From DATKCJ01 sp035513275 (GTDB lineage Bacteria; Verrucomicrobiota; Verrucomicrobiia; Opitutales; Opitutaceae): a DNA stretch of 35,788 bases. The notes below the pieces were generated by a model. That model saw only the letters and a list, made by a program, of their open reading frames with translations, had not been told where the DNA came from and did no database searches. Within the stretch, counting starts at the first letter, position 1; the number at the start of each line of letters is the position of its first letter. Positions 9,997 through 18,134 of the stretch are shown here, piece after piece. Where the stretch lies: the NCBI GenBank assembly GCA_035513275.1, contig DATKCJ010000005.1, forward strand, positions 1 through 35,788. Direction: 5' to 3'. The position numbers were made by a program, and so were the translations under genes.

Positions 9997-12444
9997 ATGC
10001 TCCCGGTCATGAGACGTTCGCTCCACTTGCTCATCATAGTCTGCCTCGTGTCGACGGCAGTCTCGCTCCGCGCCGCCGAATCCTTCGTCCCGCGCGAGAG
10101 GGCGAATTTCGACTCGGGGTGGCGATTCGCCCTCGGGCATGCGTCCGATCCGGCCAAGGACTTCGATCACGCCTCGGGAATGTTTTCCTATTTTGCGAAA
10201 GCCGGTTTCGGCTCGGGTGCCTCCGCTCCGAAGTTCGACGACTCCACCTGGCGCGAACTCGATCTGCCGCACGACTGGGCGGTTGAGTTGCCCTTCAGCG
10301 AAAGAGGCAGCCGCTCCCATGGCTACAAGGCGATCGGCCGCAACTTCCCCGAGAACAGCGTCGGCTGGTATCGCAAGTCGTTTCAAATCCCGGCCGAGGA
10401 TCTCGGCAAACGGATCAGCCTGGAATTCGACGGGGTGTTCCGCGATTCGATCGTGTGGGTCAACGGCCACTACCTCGGCACGGAGCAGAGCGGCTACAGC
10501 GGATTCGTGCGCAACATCACTGAAATCGTAAACTACGGCGGCGACAACTTCGTCGTCGTGCGCGTCGATGCTTCGCTCGAGGAAGGCTGGTTCTACGAGG
10601 GCGCCGGGATCTATCGCCACGTCTGGCTCACGAAGACCGCACCATTGCATGTCGCTCACTGGGGAACTTTCGTGACGACCGACGTGCGCGAGGACTTCTC
10701 GCACGCCGACGTCACGGTTCTCGCGACGATCGCTAACGAAGGCGGGACCACCGCTGTGTTTCAGCTTGAGCAAGTGATTCTTGATCCCGACGGAGAACGC
10801 GTCGCCACGAAAACACTCACAGGGCTCGAAGTCGCCGCCGGAGAATCGGCCGGCTTCTCGATGACGCTGCCGGTTGCCGCGCCGCGGCTGTGGTCGATCG
10901 AGACACCCGCAATACACCGGCTCGTCACGATCGTGCGCGATCAAAGCGGCGCCGAGATCGACCGCTACGAAACGCCGTTCGGCATTCGCACGATCCGGTG
11001 GGATTCGAACGAGGGCTTCTTTCTCAACGGGAAGCACGTCGTGCTCAAGGGCACCAACAATCACCAGGACCATGCGGGCGTCGGTGTCGCCGTGCCCGAC
11101 GCGTTGTGGGATTTCCGAATTCGCCGGCTGAAAGAACTTGGGAGCAACGCCTACCGCTGCTCGCACCACCCGCCCGCTCCCGAGCTGCTCGATGCGTGCG
11201 ACCGGCTCGGCATGCTAGTCATCGACGAGAACCGCCTCACCGGCACGACTGACTATCACAACGATCATCTACGCCGCATGATCCTCCGGGACCGTAATCA
11301 CCCGAGCATCATCCTCTGGGCGATCGGAAACGAGGAGTGGGCAGTCGAGGGCACCGAAGCTGGCGCGCGCATCACCGCCGCGATGCAGTCGTTCGTGAAA
11401 CGGCTCGATTCCACACGGCCCGTCACCGTCGCGGTCAGCGGCGGCTGGGGGGATGGAAACTCCATCGCAGTCGAAGCACTCGGAATAAACTATCTCGGCA
11501 ACTTCGCGGGAAGCGGACTCACCACCGATCAATGGCATGAGAAATTCCCCGACCAGATCATGCTCGGCACCGAGGAGTGCGCGTTCAACCAGACGCGCGG
11601 GATCTACATCGACGACCCTGCGGCCCGCCATCTGCGCGCCTACGACTGGGATCCCTCCGCCTGGGGCTCGAGCGCGGAGCAGGGTTGGTCGCACTACGCG
11701 CAACGTCGGTTTCTCGCAGGCATGTTCGTGTGGACCGGTTTCGATTATCGCGGGGAGCCGACACCGTTCGATTGGCCGGCCATCGGTTCGCAGTTCGGCA
11801 TCTACGATCTCTGTGGTTTCCCGAAGGACTCCGCGTTCTACTTCCGCGCGTGGTGGAACGACGAACCGTCGCTCCATCTTTTCCCGCACTGGAACTGGCC
11901 GGGCAGGGAAGGGCAGGAGATCAGCGTCTGGGTGCACAGCAATTGCGACGAGGTTGAACTCTTCCTCAACGGACAGAGTCTCGGTCGCAAGGTGATGGAG
12001 AAATACTCCCACCTTGAGTGGTCCGTGTCGTATGCGCCCGGCACGTTGCTCGCGCACGGCTACCGCAACGGCGAGCACATCCAAACCGCCCAGGTCGAGA
12101 CGACAGGCGCACCGGTCAGGCTCGTGCTCACGCCGGACCGCACCGCGATAAACGCCGACGGCGTCGACGTGGCGGTGTTCGCCGTTTCGACCGTCGACGC
12201 CGAGGGCCGTCACGTGCCCACGGGTGGTCAGCTCGTGAGTTTCGAAGTGACCGGAGGCCGGATCATCGGCGTCGGAAACGGCGACCCCAGCAGCCTTGAG
12301 CTCGACAAAGCCAGTGAGCGCAGCCTCTTCAACGGCTGCGCGCAGGTGATCGTGCAGGCCACGCGCACCGCCGGTCCGATCAAGCTTGTCGCGCGTGCGG
12401 ATAGTCTCGAATTCGCGGAGGTCACGATCGACGGGCGGCAGTGA
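9997..12444 (+). CDS. GH2 beta-galactosidase-type glycosidase, secreted
   Basis: This 815-residue enzyme starts at the ATG at 9997 or at the one at 10009; both lead straight into the signal peptide (RRSLHLLIIVCLV, ending LRAA). Domains in order are the sugar-binding jelly roll (about 30-205, with LPHDWAVELPF and YRKSFQIP), the Ig-like domain (about 210-315), the TIM barrel (about 320-600), a DUF4982-like domain with FLNGQSLG (about 620-705), and a C-terminal Ig-like domain with LTPDRTAINADG (about 710-810). IGNEEW supplies acid/base E446 and LGTEEC the nucleophile E526. RCSHHPPAPELLDACDRLG is the usual GH2 substrate-site segment. The layout fits secreted beta-galactosidases and some beta-glucuronidases; galactose removal from xyloglucan side chains is an inference from context. 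Both catalytic residues are present, unlike the broken GH39 neighbour. Confidence 0.92.
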   Translation: MLPVMRRSLHLLIIVCLVSTAVSLRAAESFVPRERANFDSGWRFALGHASDPAKDFDHASGMFSYFAKAGFGSGASAPKFDDSTWRELDLPHDWAVELPFSERGSRSHGYKAIGRNFPENSVGWYRKSFQIPAEDLGKRISLEFDGVFRDSIVWVNGHYLGTEQSGYSGFVRNITEIVNYGGDNFVVVRVDASLEEGWFYEGAGIYRHVWLTKTAPLHVAHWGTFVTTDVREDFSHADVTVLATIANEGGTTAVFQLEQVILDPDGERVATKTLTGLEVAAGESAGFSMTLPVAAPRLWSIETPAIHRLVTIVRDQSGAEIDRYETPFGIRTIRWDSNEGFFLNGKHVVLKGTNNHQDHAGVGVAVPDALWDFRIRRLKELGSNAYRCSHHPPAPELLDACDRLGMLVIDENRLTGTTDYHNDHLRRMILRDRNHPSIILWAIGNEEWAVEGTEAGARITAAMQSFVKRLDSTRPVTVAVSGGWGDGNSIAVEALGINYLGNFAGSGLTTDQWHEKFPDQIMLGTEECAFNQTRGIYIDDPAARHLRAYDWDPSAWGSSAEQGWSHYAQRRFLAGMFVWTGFDYRGEPTPFDWPAIGSQFGIYDLCGFPKDSAFYFRAWWNDEPSLHLFPHWNWPGREGQEISVWVHSNCDEVELFLNGQSLGRKVMEKYSHLEWSVSYAPGTLLAHGYRNGEHIQTAQVETTGAPVRLVLTPDRTAINADGVDVAVFAVSTVDAEGRHVPTGGQLVSFEVTGGRIIGVGNGDPSSLELDKASERSLFNGCAQVIVQATRTAGPIKLVARADSLEFAEVTIDGRQ

Positions 12445-12452
12445 GACTCGGG

Positions 12453-12520
12453 GTTCGGAGATCCGCTTCCGTTGGCTCCGTCGTTCGACCGCAGACCGCG
12501 TAAACGCGGAACTCCAAACT
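12453..12520. repeat. Palindromic ~70-bp repeat, copy A
   Basis: This unit of 68 bases begins with GTTCGGAGATCCGC and ends with GCGGAACTCCAAAC, which are reverse complements at 12 of 14 positions. Its centre contains the dyad GTCG-TT-CGAC. It is about 80% identical to copy B 97 bases further on. It lies 8 bases after the GH2 stop and before the convergent response-regulator gene. It looks like a REP/MITE-type intergenic element and could also act as a bidirectional terminator. Confidence 0.6.
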
Positions 12521-12549
12521 CGGAACCGGCCGTCGGACGCGGGCTCTTC

Positions 12550-12619
12550 GTTCGGAGTTCCGCCTTCAGGCGGCTCCGTCGATCGACTGCAGACCGAGGA
12601 AGACGCGGAAATCCAAACT
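12550..12619. repeat. Palindromic ~70-bp repeat, copy B
   Basis: This 70-base unit starts with GTTCGGAGTTCCGC and ends with GCGGAAATCCAAAC (12 of 14 complementary). Inside are the hairpin CCGCC-TTCA-GGCGG (12560-12573) and the 10-bp palindrome GTCGATCGAC (12578-12587). It differs from copy A by scattered substitutions and a 2-base length difference. Copy B looks less decayed because its internal hairpin is perfect. Confidence 0.6.
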
Positions 12620-12706
12620 GAGAGATGCAGACAAATAAAAGCTGTTAGCCTGGCCCCATCTGGTCGAAGTGGCGGCAGCTGCACACGCTCGCGCCACTTC
12701 CTGTCG

Positions 12707-13399
12707 TCATCTCTTCCGATCGACACCCGCTACCGGAAGGTTCGCGAGTTGGGCCACGGCTTGAGCGCGCGAATGCACGTGAAGTTTCTCATAGATGCGG
12801 CGAATGTGTGTGTTCACCGTCCGCAGCGTAATTCCGGTCATGTCCGCGATCTCCTTGTAGAGGTAGCCCTGCGCGAGCATCCCAAGGATCTCGTTCTCGC
12901 GTTTTGAAAGCGCTGCCGAAGGTTGGAGGCTTTGCTTTGCACTATGCAGCGACTGGACAACTTTCCGGGCGATGTTTCCGCTCATGGGAGATCCCCCGGC
13001 ATGCACCTCGTGCAAAGCTGCGAACAAGGCTTCGCGCGAGGTCGTCTTTACCAGATAGCCCGTCGCTCCGGCGGAAAGGGCGTCGAAGATGTGATTCGAA
13101 TCCTCGTAGACGGTAAGCATCACGAACTGGGTTTCGGGCACGCGGGACTTCAACCGTCGCACGCATTCGATGCCGCTTAGACCGGGAAGATTGATGTCGA
13201 CGATCGCGACGTCCGGTCTGGCCTTGGGAATCTGCGGCAGAGCGCTCTCGACATCGGGGAAGACGCCGACGCAGTTGAAGCCCTCGGCCTCTTCGAGCCA
13301 GCTCTTGAGAATGCTGCGCACTGATGTGTCATCCTCCACGACCATCACGCTGATGGTCGCGGACTCGGAGGATCCAGGATTTGATGATTCTGTATTCAC
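12707..13399 (-). CDS. NarL/FixJ-type response regulator (receiver + LuxR HTH)
   Basis: This 230-residue DNA-binding regulator is the output partner of the upstream kinase. The start is GTG at 13399, chosen because it overlaps the kinase stop as GTGA. The receiver domain (about 16-135) has the acidic pair VVEDD, the phosphorylation site D68 in VAIVDINLPG, the switch threonine in VMLTVYE and the lysine in YLVKTTS. The C-terminal LuxR-type helix-turn-helix (about 163-225) is recognised by LSKRENEILGMLAQGYLYKEIA and TLRTVNTHIRRIYEKLHVHSR. Overlap with the kinase gene implies translational coupling and one operon. The targets are probably the glycosidase and receptor genes nearby, although no binding site could be identified by eye. 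Confidence 0.93.
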   Translation of the reverse strand: MNTESSNPGSSESATISVMVVEDDTSVRSILKSWLEEAEGFNCVGVFPDVESALPQIPKARPDVAIVDINLPGLSGIECVRRLKSRVPETQFVMLTVYEDSNHIFDALSAGATGYLVKTTSREALFAALHEVHAGGSPMSGNIARKVVQSLHSAKQSLQPSAALSKRENEILGMLAQGYLYKEIADMTGITLRTVNTHIRRIYEKLHVHSRAQAVAQLANLPVAGVDRKR

Positions 13400-16300
13400 A
13401 AAGGTTGCGTTGCGGTTGGCGTGCTGGCGCGCGACGAGGATGGCTCACTGGAATCATGGACATCGAAACTCAACATGAACGTCACGCTCGTGCCCGCTCC
13501 TGATTCGCTGGATATCTCGCAGCGGCCGCCAATGCGGGCGAGGCGCTTCTTCATGTTCGCGAGGCCGTTTCCGGCCGCGAGTCGGTCGGGGTCGGCTTGT
13601 TCGGAGTGTCCCTTGTCGAATCCGCGGCCGTTGTCCTTCACCACAAGTTCGAAGAACTCAGAGTGGAGCATCACGGAAATGCGCACCTCGCTCGCGCTCG
13701 CGTGCCGGACGACGTTGTTGAGCGCTTCCTTGAAAGCGAGGAACAGGTTGTGGCGAATCTCGGCCGTGAGTGGCCACGCCGGCACTTCCACGGGAAGGTC
13801 GAGACGGCATCGCAGGTTTGCCGTCGTCAGAAACTCCTGTGCGAACCTGCCCATGTAATCCACGAGACTGTCGAGCGTGTCGTGCCGCGGATCAACCGCC
13901 CACACGATCTCGTCGAGCGACCGCGTCACCTCGCGGGCGGTCGTGTAGATTCGCGAAAGCATCGCGGCGGTGCGCCCAGGCTCGACGAGATCGCGGCGGC
14001 CGGGCTGGCTCAACATCGCGATGCGCGACAGACTCGCACCGACATCGTCATGAATGTCCTGAGCGATTCGGGCGCGCTCGCGCTCGATCTCGTGCTCGCG
14101 TTCCATTTTCTCAATCTTCCGCTGCATGTGCCGGCGGGTGAGATAGCGCGCGAGCAATGCGACCACCACCGCCGCCACCATCAGGCACAAGGTGACAAAC
14201 CACCAGGTCTCCCAGAAGAACGGCGCTATCGTAAAAGCCAGCGATGCGCCCGTGGTGTTCCACAAGCCGTCGTTGTTGCAAGCGATCACTTGGAAGCGAT
14301 AAGAGCCCGCTGGCAGCCGGCTGTAGAACGCAGTCCGCTTGGGACCGGCCTCGACCCAGGTCTTGTCGATTCCGTCGAGGCGGTATTTGAACAACACCTT
14401 GCTCGGAGCCACGAAACTCAGGCCGCTGAATTGAAACTCGAGGCGCTCATGATCCGGCGCCAGACGATCCCGCACGATTCCGCCGGTCGACGACACGGCC
14501 TTGCCGTCCACGAGAAGCGACTCGAAGTGAACAGGGGGCTCGAGCGTGTTGGTTTCGATGCGCGTTGGATCGACAGAGACGACACCTTTGCTGCTCGCGA
14601 ACCACAAGCGGCCGTCAGAAGTCTTGCACCCCGCGGCCTGACGGCCTCCGAGGAACTCGATGATCGGCAGGCCGTCGCTGTCATCGTAGATCTGGCTCGA
14701 CACCGCCGGAATCAAACCGTCTGCACAGCGATCGAGTTCATCCTTCGCGACGCGTTGGATCCCGTGATGGGTGCTCAACCAGAAATAGCCGAGGTCGTCG
14801 TCAAGAATGTGGCATACGATGTCATCGGCGATTCCTTGTGCAACGCCGAGAGTGACGAAACGTCCGTCCTTGAAGCGCGTCAGGCCCTTGTCCGCCGTTC
14901 CGATCCAGAGCGAACCATCATCGTCGGCAAACAGACACTGCACGGAGTCGCTGCCGAGGCCGTCCTTCCGTCGGTAGATCATCACTTCTCCGCCCGCGAG
15001 CCGGGCCAGGCCTCCCTGGGTGAAGCCGCACCAGATGACACCGTCACGATCCCGCACCACCGCGCACACGTCATCCGACGAACCTTCCGGCGACTTCATC
15101 AACCACGTCGAGCGCGCCTTGTGCAACTTGAGCAATCCTTCGCGATTGCCCACGAGCAGTTCGCCAGTCCCCGAAATCGCCTGGAGCGCGAGCACCGGGC
15201 TCGACGTTTCATCCACTCCTTCGGGACGGACAAAGCTTCCGCCCTCAAGGCGATACGGCCCTCCCCACCAGTGGTTCCCCGCCCAGGCCTCGCCCCTGGC
15301 GCTCTCGGTCACCGCGGTGATATACAAGTTGCCCAGTCCCGAGTCTTCGCCGAAGTGCGACCACTCACCTGCAGAGTAGCGATACAGACCAGCGCCGTCG
15401 GTCCCGATCCAAAGAGTGTTGTCTCGGCCGGGCGCCACGGAGAGCACCGAGCATCCTTGCCACTGGTCGGGCGCGTTGAGGACGGAGAACGCCGTCCTGT
15501 GGATGGAAACCAGTCCTGCGCTGGTGCCGGCCCACAGGCTTCCCTCCCGATCCTCGTGGAGGAATCGCACCCAATTCTGCGGCAGTCCGTTGGCGCCGTC
15601 GAAGCGAACCGGGCGACGGCCGTCGCTGAAAATCAAATAAATACCGGAGTTAATCGTGCCGACTGCCAGCGTGCCGTCGCTCAGCTCCAGGCTGCAGGAG
15701 AGCGTGCCTGAGGGCCACGCATAGCCGCCTCGGTCTTCCGTCCAGCGTCCGTCCTTCCATTTGCGGATGCGGTCGTCACAGAAGATCCATGCACCGCCAT
15801 CGGACGTGGCTGCGATGCAATACCCGAAGCCGTCCGTTGAATCGAGAGCGACCTTCTGGAGTTCGCCATCAACCAGTCGGGCCACCTGTCCATTCTCGGA
15901 CAGCCAGATCTGGCCGTTCGTGCTCCGTGACCAATACATCATGCCTGGGCGTGCCGGAGCGATGAGCGAGGGAAGGCGGTTGCCGTTTTCGAAGGAGTCG
16001 ACGGCGCCATTTTCGCGCATCGCCCAGAGCCGTCCCTGTTCGTCGCCACCCAGGCCGATGATTCGCTCGCTTTCGGTGCCCGACGAAGGGGCAAATGCCG
16101 TGAAACGCCCGGCGCGATACTGAGTGATGGCGCCGGCCTCGTGACCGATCCAGAGAGTGCCCTGCGCGTCCTCGAACAGGCGCGCCGCGCGCCTGTCCGC
16201 GAGTTCCGGCGTGTTGACGGGATTGAAGACCTGAAAACGCTCGCCGTCGAAACGGGCCAGGCCGCTTTCCGTGCCGAACCAGAGGTAGCCGTTGCGCGTT

Positions 16301-16458
16301 TGCACGGCGGATGTCACCATGTTTTGCGGCAATCCGTCCTCAGTCTGCCACACGCGCACCGAGTAGCCTTCTGCCAGAAACGAGGTGGCGGAGCAACTCG
16401 TCGATGTCGCAAGCAGGGCCAGCGTCCACAATGCGAGCGTTTGGGGGCAGGACGGCAT
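13396..16458 (-). CDS. Two-component sensor histidine kinase with periplasmic double propeller (Reg_prop, Y_Y_Y, HisKA_3, HATPase)
   Basis: This 1020-residue membrane kinase senses an extracytoplasmic ligand, probably an oligosaccharide. The ATG at 16458 was chosen because it begins the signal peptide; upstream in-frame codons to 16776 look random. Residues 30-640 carry about 14 propeller blades of the pattern (L/I)W(I/F/A)GT..GL.RF.(D/G)G, enough for two seven-bladed propellers. A Y_Y_Y domain follows (FKYRLDGIDKTWVEAG, about 660-740), then one transmembrane helix (about 752-774). The cytoplasmic part has the HisKA_3 dimerisation helix with phospho-acceptor H803 (QDIHDDVGAS), the N box EALNN (911-915), the G1 box DNGRGF (942-947) and the G2 box GNGLANM. 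Unlike Bacteroides hybrid systems of this architecture, it lacks receiver and DNA-binding domains and uses the separate LuxR-type regulator. Confidence 0.93.
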   Translation of the reverse strand: MPSCPQTLALWTLALLATSTSCSATSFLAEGYSVRVWQTEDGLPQNMVTSAVQTRNGYLWFGTESGLARFDGERFQVFNPVNTPELADRRAARLFEDAQGTLWIGHEAGAITQYRAGRFTAFAPSSGTESERIIGLGGDEQGRLWAMRENGAVDSFENGNRLPSLIAPARPGMMYWSRSTNGQIWLSENGQVARLVDGELQKVALDSTDGFGYCIAATSDGGAWIFCDDRIRKWKDGRWTEDRGGYAWPSGTLSCSLELSDGTLAVGTINSGIYLIFSDGRRPVRFDGANGLPQNWVRFLHEDREGSLWAGTSAGLVSIHRTAFSVLNAPDQWQGCSVLSVAPGRDNTLWIGTDGAGLYRYSAGEWSHFGEDSGLGNLYITAVTESARGEAWAGNHWWGGPYRLEGGSFVRPEGVDETSSPVLALQAISGTGELLVGNREGLLKLHKARSTWLMKSPEGSSDDVCAVVRDRDGVIWCGFTQGGLARLAGGEVMIYRRKDGLGSDSVQCLFADDDGSLWIGTADKGLTRFKDGRFVTLGVAQGIADDIVCHILDDDLGYFWLSTHHGIQRVAKDELDRCADGLIPAVSSQIYDDSDGLPIIEFLGGRQAAGCKTSDGRLWFASSKGVVSVDPTRIETNTLEPPVHFESLLVDGKAVSSTGGIVRDRLAPDHERLEFQFSGLSFVAPSKVLFKYRLDGIDKTWVEAGPKRTAFYSRLPAGSYRFQVIACNNDGLWNTTGASLAFTIAPFFWETWWFVTLCLMVAAVVVALLARYLTRRHMQRKIEKMEREHEIERERARIAQDIHDDVGASLSRIAMLSQPGRRDLVEPGRTAAMLSRIYTTAREVTRSLDEIVWAVDPRHDTLDSLVDYMGRFAQEFLTTANLRCRLDLPVEVPAWPLTAEIRHNLFLAFKEALNNVVRHASASEVRISVMLHSEFFELVVKDNGRGFDKGHSEQADPDRLAAGNGLANMKKRLARIGGRCEISSESGAGTSVTFMLSFDVHDSSEPSSSRASTPTATQPL

Positions 16459-16962
16459 GAGTGAGTAGCATCGAGTTCCCGCGGACAGAACCCGGGACAC
16501 GGCGCAAGGGCAGGGTAATTCCTGCCCGTGCGGCAGCAAGCGTGTAGAGGCTGCTGCACGTGATGGGACGTGCGACCCACCGCGACCGTGCCTCGCGGTC
16601 CGTAATCCGCGCGACGCAAAATCGAAGCGGGCAGTCGCAGGGTTGAGATGCGATTTCGTGTTGGGGGAAAACGCGATTTGGATGCGACGCAGCCGGCCCA
16701 TGCCGAAGGCACGTTGCTGAAATATTGGGGTAGGAGTGATCGCCCCGATGATAACGCGAATTCGGATCGGGCGCATGTCGCGAAAATGTGTGACAAGCCG
16801 GGGGGGGACCGATGCTTGACGCGCAGCAAAGGTTCGGAACCTGCCGCAAAAGGCATCGCAAACAGGCGCAGTGGCGCGTGGCTTCGCCGGCCCACCCCGC
16901 AGTCGCGCTTTGCGCGGCCAACCTCGCTCCCGCTTGGAGAGGATCTTGGCGAACCGGGGTTG
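16459..16962. other. Non-coding region between kinase start and GIY-YIG stop
   Basis: This 504-base region should hold the leftward promoter of the kinase/regulator operon. Frames on both strands are open but show no recognisable protein. A run of eight G residues occurs near 16800. I could not identify a convincing promoter pair, RNA gene or repeat. Confidence 0.4.
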
Positions 16963-17280
16963 TTAGTCGCGTGACTTACTCAGATTTCGGAGGGCGGCTA
17001 GATCACCGGCGGCAATCGACTCCTTCTTGGCACGCGACCAACGCTTGAGCTGCGCTTCCCTTCGCCGCGCTTCTGTGAACGTTGCACAAACTTCGGTCCG
17101 AAGAAGAAAAGTTGGCGGATCGAGTTGGGTTGTTCGGCACGCGTTGCCTGACAAGTGGTCAGCAAGTCGCTTTTCGAGATCAGTGGTCGCGCCGATTTTG
17201 AGGGTGCCGGAGCGTAATCGCAAAAGGTAGACGACCGCCGTGCCCTTCGACGCGGGCCGATGGCCCTTGCTCAGGGCCAT
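16963..17280 (-). CDS. Small GIY-YIG nuclease domain protein
   Basis: This protein of 105 residues is a single GIY-YIG domain. VVYLLRL (16-22) and LKIGATTDLEKRL (27-39) are the two core strands with the helix arginine R38, and ARRREAQLKRWSRAKKE (71-87) carries the metal-binding E75. The second motif reads KIG rather than YIG. The family cuts DNA in repair, restriction or homing, but short stand-alone members are largely uncharacterised. The ATG at 17280 gives a compact domain. The frame remains open upstream to 17478 and would then translate across the tRNA-like repeat and hairpin array; I consider that part non-coding. The position just downstream of a tRNA gene and hairpin array suggests a mobile or tRNA-targeting element. 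Confidence 0.78.
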   Translation of the reverse strand: MALSKGHRPASKGTAVVYLLRLRSGTLKIGATTDLEKRLADHLSGNACRTTQLDPPTFLLRTEVCATFTEARRREAQLKRWSRAKKESIAAGDLAALRNLSKSRD

Positions 17281-17345
17281 TCGCCGCGCTTTGGCAATCA
17301 GTGCATTCACTCTCTTCGTATGCCCGGCCGGCAGGCCATGAGCAA

Positions 17346-17474
17346 GCGGTGCATCGCACCGCGCGTCGAATGGCTGCCCGGCCTGGATTGGTCCCGCTTC
17401 GCGGGATCGCTTCGCGATCACCCTTCGGGTGCCCCATCTCCGCTCACCGGGTTCGCTCCGTCGAACCGAGGTTC
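17346..17474. repeat. Hairpin array next to tRNA-Gln
   Basis: Several perfect hairpins follow one another: GCGGTGC-ATC-GCACCGC (17346-17362), TCCCGC-TTC-GCGGGA (17392-17406), GATCGC-TTC-GCGATC (17405-17419), CACCC-TTC-GGGTG (17419-17431), GGTTCG-6-CGAACC (17450-17467) and GAACC-GA-GGTTC (17463-17474). The three central ones share the loop TTC and overlap by one or two bases. The array includes and extends past the duplicated tRNA 3' end (17371-17389). Such density of exact dyads is not expected by chance and points to a structured repeat element. Confidence 0.7.
17371..17389 (-). repeat. 19-bp duplicate of the tRNA-Gln 3' end (att-like direct repeat)
   Basis: The 19 bases TGGCTGCCCGGCCTGGATT at 17371-17389 are identical to 17511-17529, which form the CCA end, acceptor strand and part of the T arm of the tRNA-Gln gene. 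The copies are 140 bases apart in the same orientation. A displaced tRNA 3' end is the usual trace of integration into a tRNA gene, so this may be an attachment-site remnant. Confidence 0.7.
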
Positions 17475-17491
17475 TCATCCAGTCCGGTCAT

Positions 17492-17513
17492 CCAATTTGC
17501 TGATGCAAATTGG
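17492..17513 (-). terminator. 9-bp perfect hairpin overlapping the tRNA-Gln CCA end
   Basis: CCAATTTGC (17492-17500) and GCAAATTGG (17505-17513) pair exactly around TGAT. Read on the minus strand, the stem begins with the CCA of the tRNA, so it directly abuts the mature 3' end. It may be a terminator, a processing signal or one end of the hairpin element; there is no T run after it. Confidence 0.5.
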
Positions 17514-17584
17514 CTGCCCGGCCTGGATTCGAACCAGAACTAGGCGAGTCAAAGTCGCCTGTGCTACCATTACACCACCAGGCA
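17511..17584 (-). tRNA. tRNA-Gln (anticodon TTG)
   Basis: This 74-base tRNA gene folds fully on the minus strand. The acceptor stem pairs TGCCTGG with CCGGGCA (one G-T wobble), followed by discriminator G and an encoded CCA. The D arm holds AATGGTA. The anticodon stem GGCGA/TCGCC encloses loop CTTTGAC, giving anticodon TTG for CAA codons. The T arm loop is TTCGAAT with stem TCTGG/CCAGG. Its 3' 19 bases are duplicated at 17371-17389. Confidence 0.95.
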
Positions 17585-17665
17585 GTAGATGGGTAGCTGA
17601 GAGAAGCCTGTGGAAACTACGAGGGTCAAGGGTGGAAATCGGGACTTCTTCGGAGTCTCTTGTGG

Positions 17666-17684
17666 GTCGGGCTTTATGCCCGAC
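17666..17684 (-). terminator. Hairpin downstream of the glyoxalase-like gene
   Basis: GTCGGGC (17666-17672) and GCCCGAC (17678-17684) form a perfect 7-bp stem with loop TTTAT. It lies about 48 bases past the stop of the leftward VOC gene and before the tRNA. No U tract follows, so termination is only a possibility; it could also be a short dispersed intergenic palindrome. Confidence 0.4.
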
Positions 17685-17731
17685 GCTTGTGCGTGCCCAC
17701 GATTGCCAACGCTAACGAAGGCCGTGGGGGC

Positions 17732-18112
17732 TCACTTGTCGGCGATCAGCTCGACCTCGTATCCCTCGGGTGCGTCGATGAATGCGATCCAGTGGCCGCT
17801 CGACGTCTCGGTCGGCCCGTCGCTGAGCTTGTAGCCCTTGCGCTCGAGTTCCGCGACGAACGCATTCATGTCGTCCACCTTGAACGCGAGGTGCACAAGG
17901 TCGGGCTGCACCTTCACAGGTTCGGCGCCGGGCAGCTTGCAAAGCTCGATCTCTTCCTCGCTGCCGGGCGTCTTTAGAAACACAAGCTGCGCGCCACGCG
18001 GCGAGGTGTGGCGCTTCGAGACCTCGAGTCCGAGGGCATCGGTGTAGAACTTCACGGTGCGCTCGATGTCGTCGACGCGCATGCGGGTGTGGAGGAGCTT
18101 CGTCACTTTCAT
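17732..18112 (-). CDS. Glyoxalase I-like VOC-family protein
   Basis: This 126-residue protein is a two-repeat vicinal-oxygen-chelate fold. H8, E56, H74 and E121 fall almost exactly where E. coli GloA has its metal ligands (5, 56, 74, 122), and MRVDDIERTVKFYTDALG is the typical first helix. Glyoxalase I turns the hemithioacetal of methylglyoxal and glutathione into lactoylglutathione in the cytosol; other VOC activities cannot be excluded. The ATG at 18112 gives the normal family length; longer upstream frames overlap the GH3-type gene and are spurious. It follows the GH3-type gene on the same strand after 85 bases that contain two hairpins, so it may have its own transcript. Confidence 0.85.
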   Translation of the reverse strand: MKVTKLLHTRMRVDDIERTVKFYTDALGLEVSKRHTSPRGAQLVFLKTPGSEEEIELCKLPGAEPVKVQPDLVHLAFKVDDMNAFVAELERKGYKLSDGPTETSSGHWIAFIDAPEGYEVELIADK

Positions 18113-18134
18113 CGTCGGGAAACGTAGCACAGAA

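Noticed and set aside
13597..15711. 704-codon plus-strand frame across the sensor kinase
   Set aside because: The opposite strand encodes the propeller and kinase motifs without interruption.
17346..17474. CRISPR-like array
   Set aside because: The hairpins differ in sequence and there are no regular repeat-spacer units or cas genes.
17281..17478. N-terminal extension of the GIY-YIG frame
   Set aside because: The extension translates the hairpin array and tRNA 3' duplicate; such tRNA-derived frames are common false proteins, and a start at 17280 gives a complete domain.
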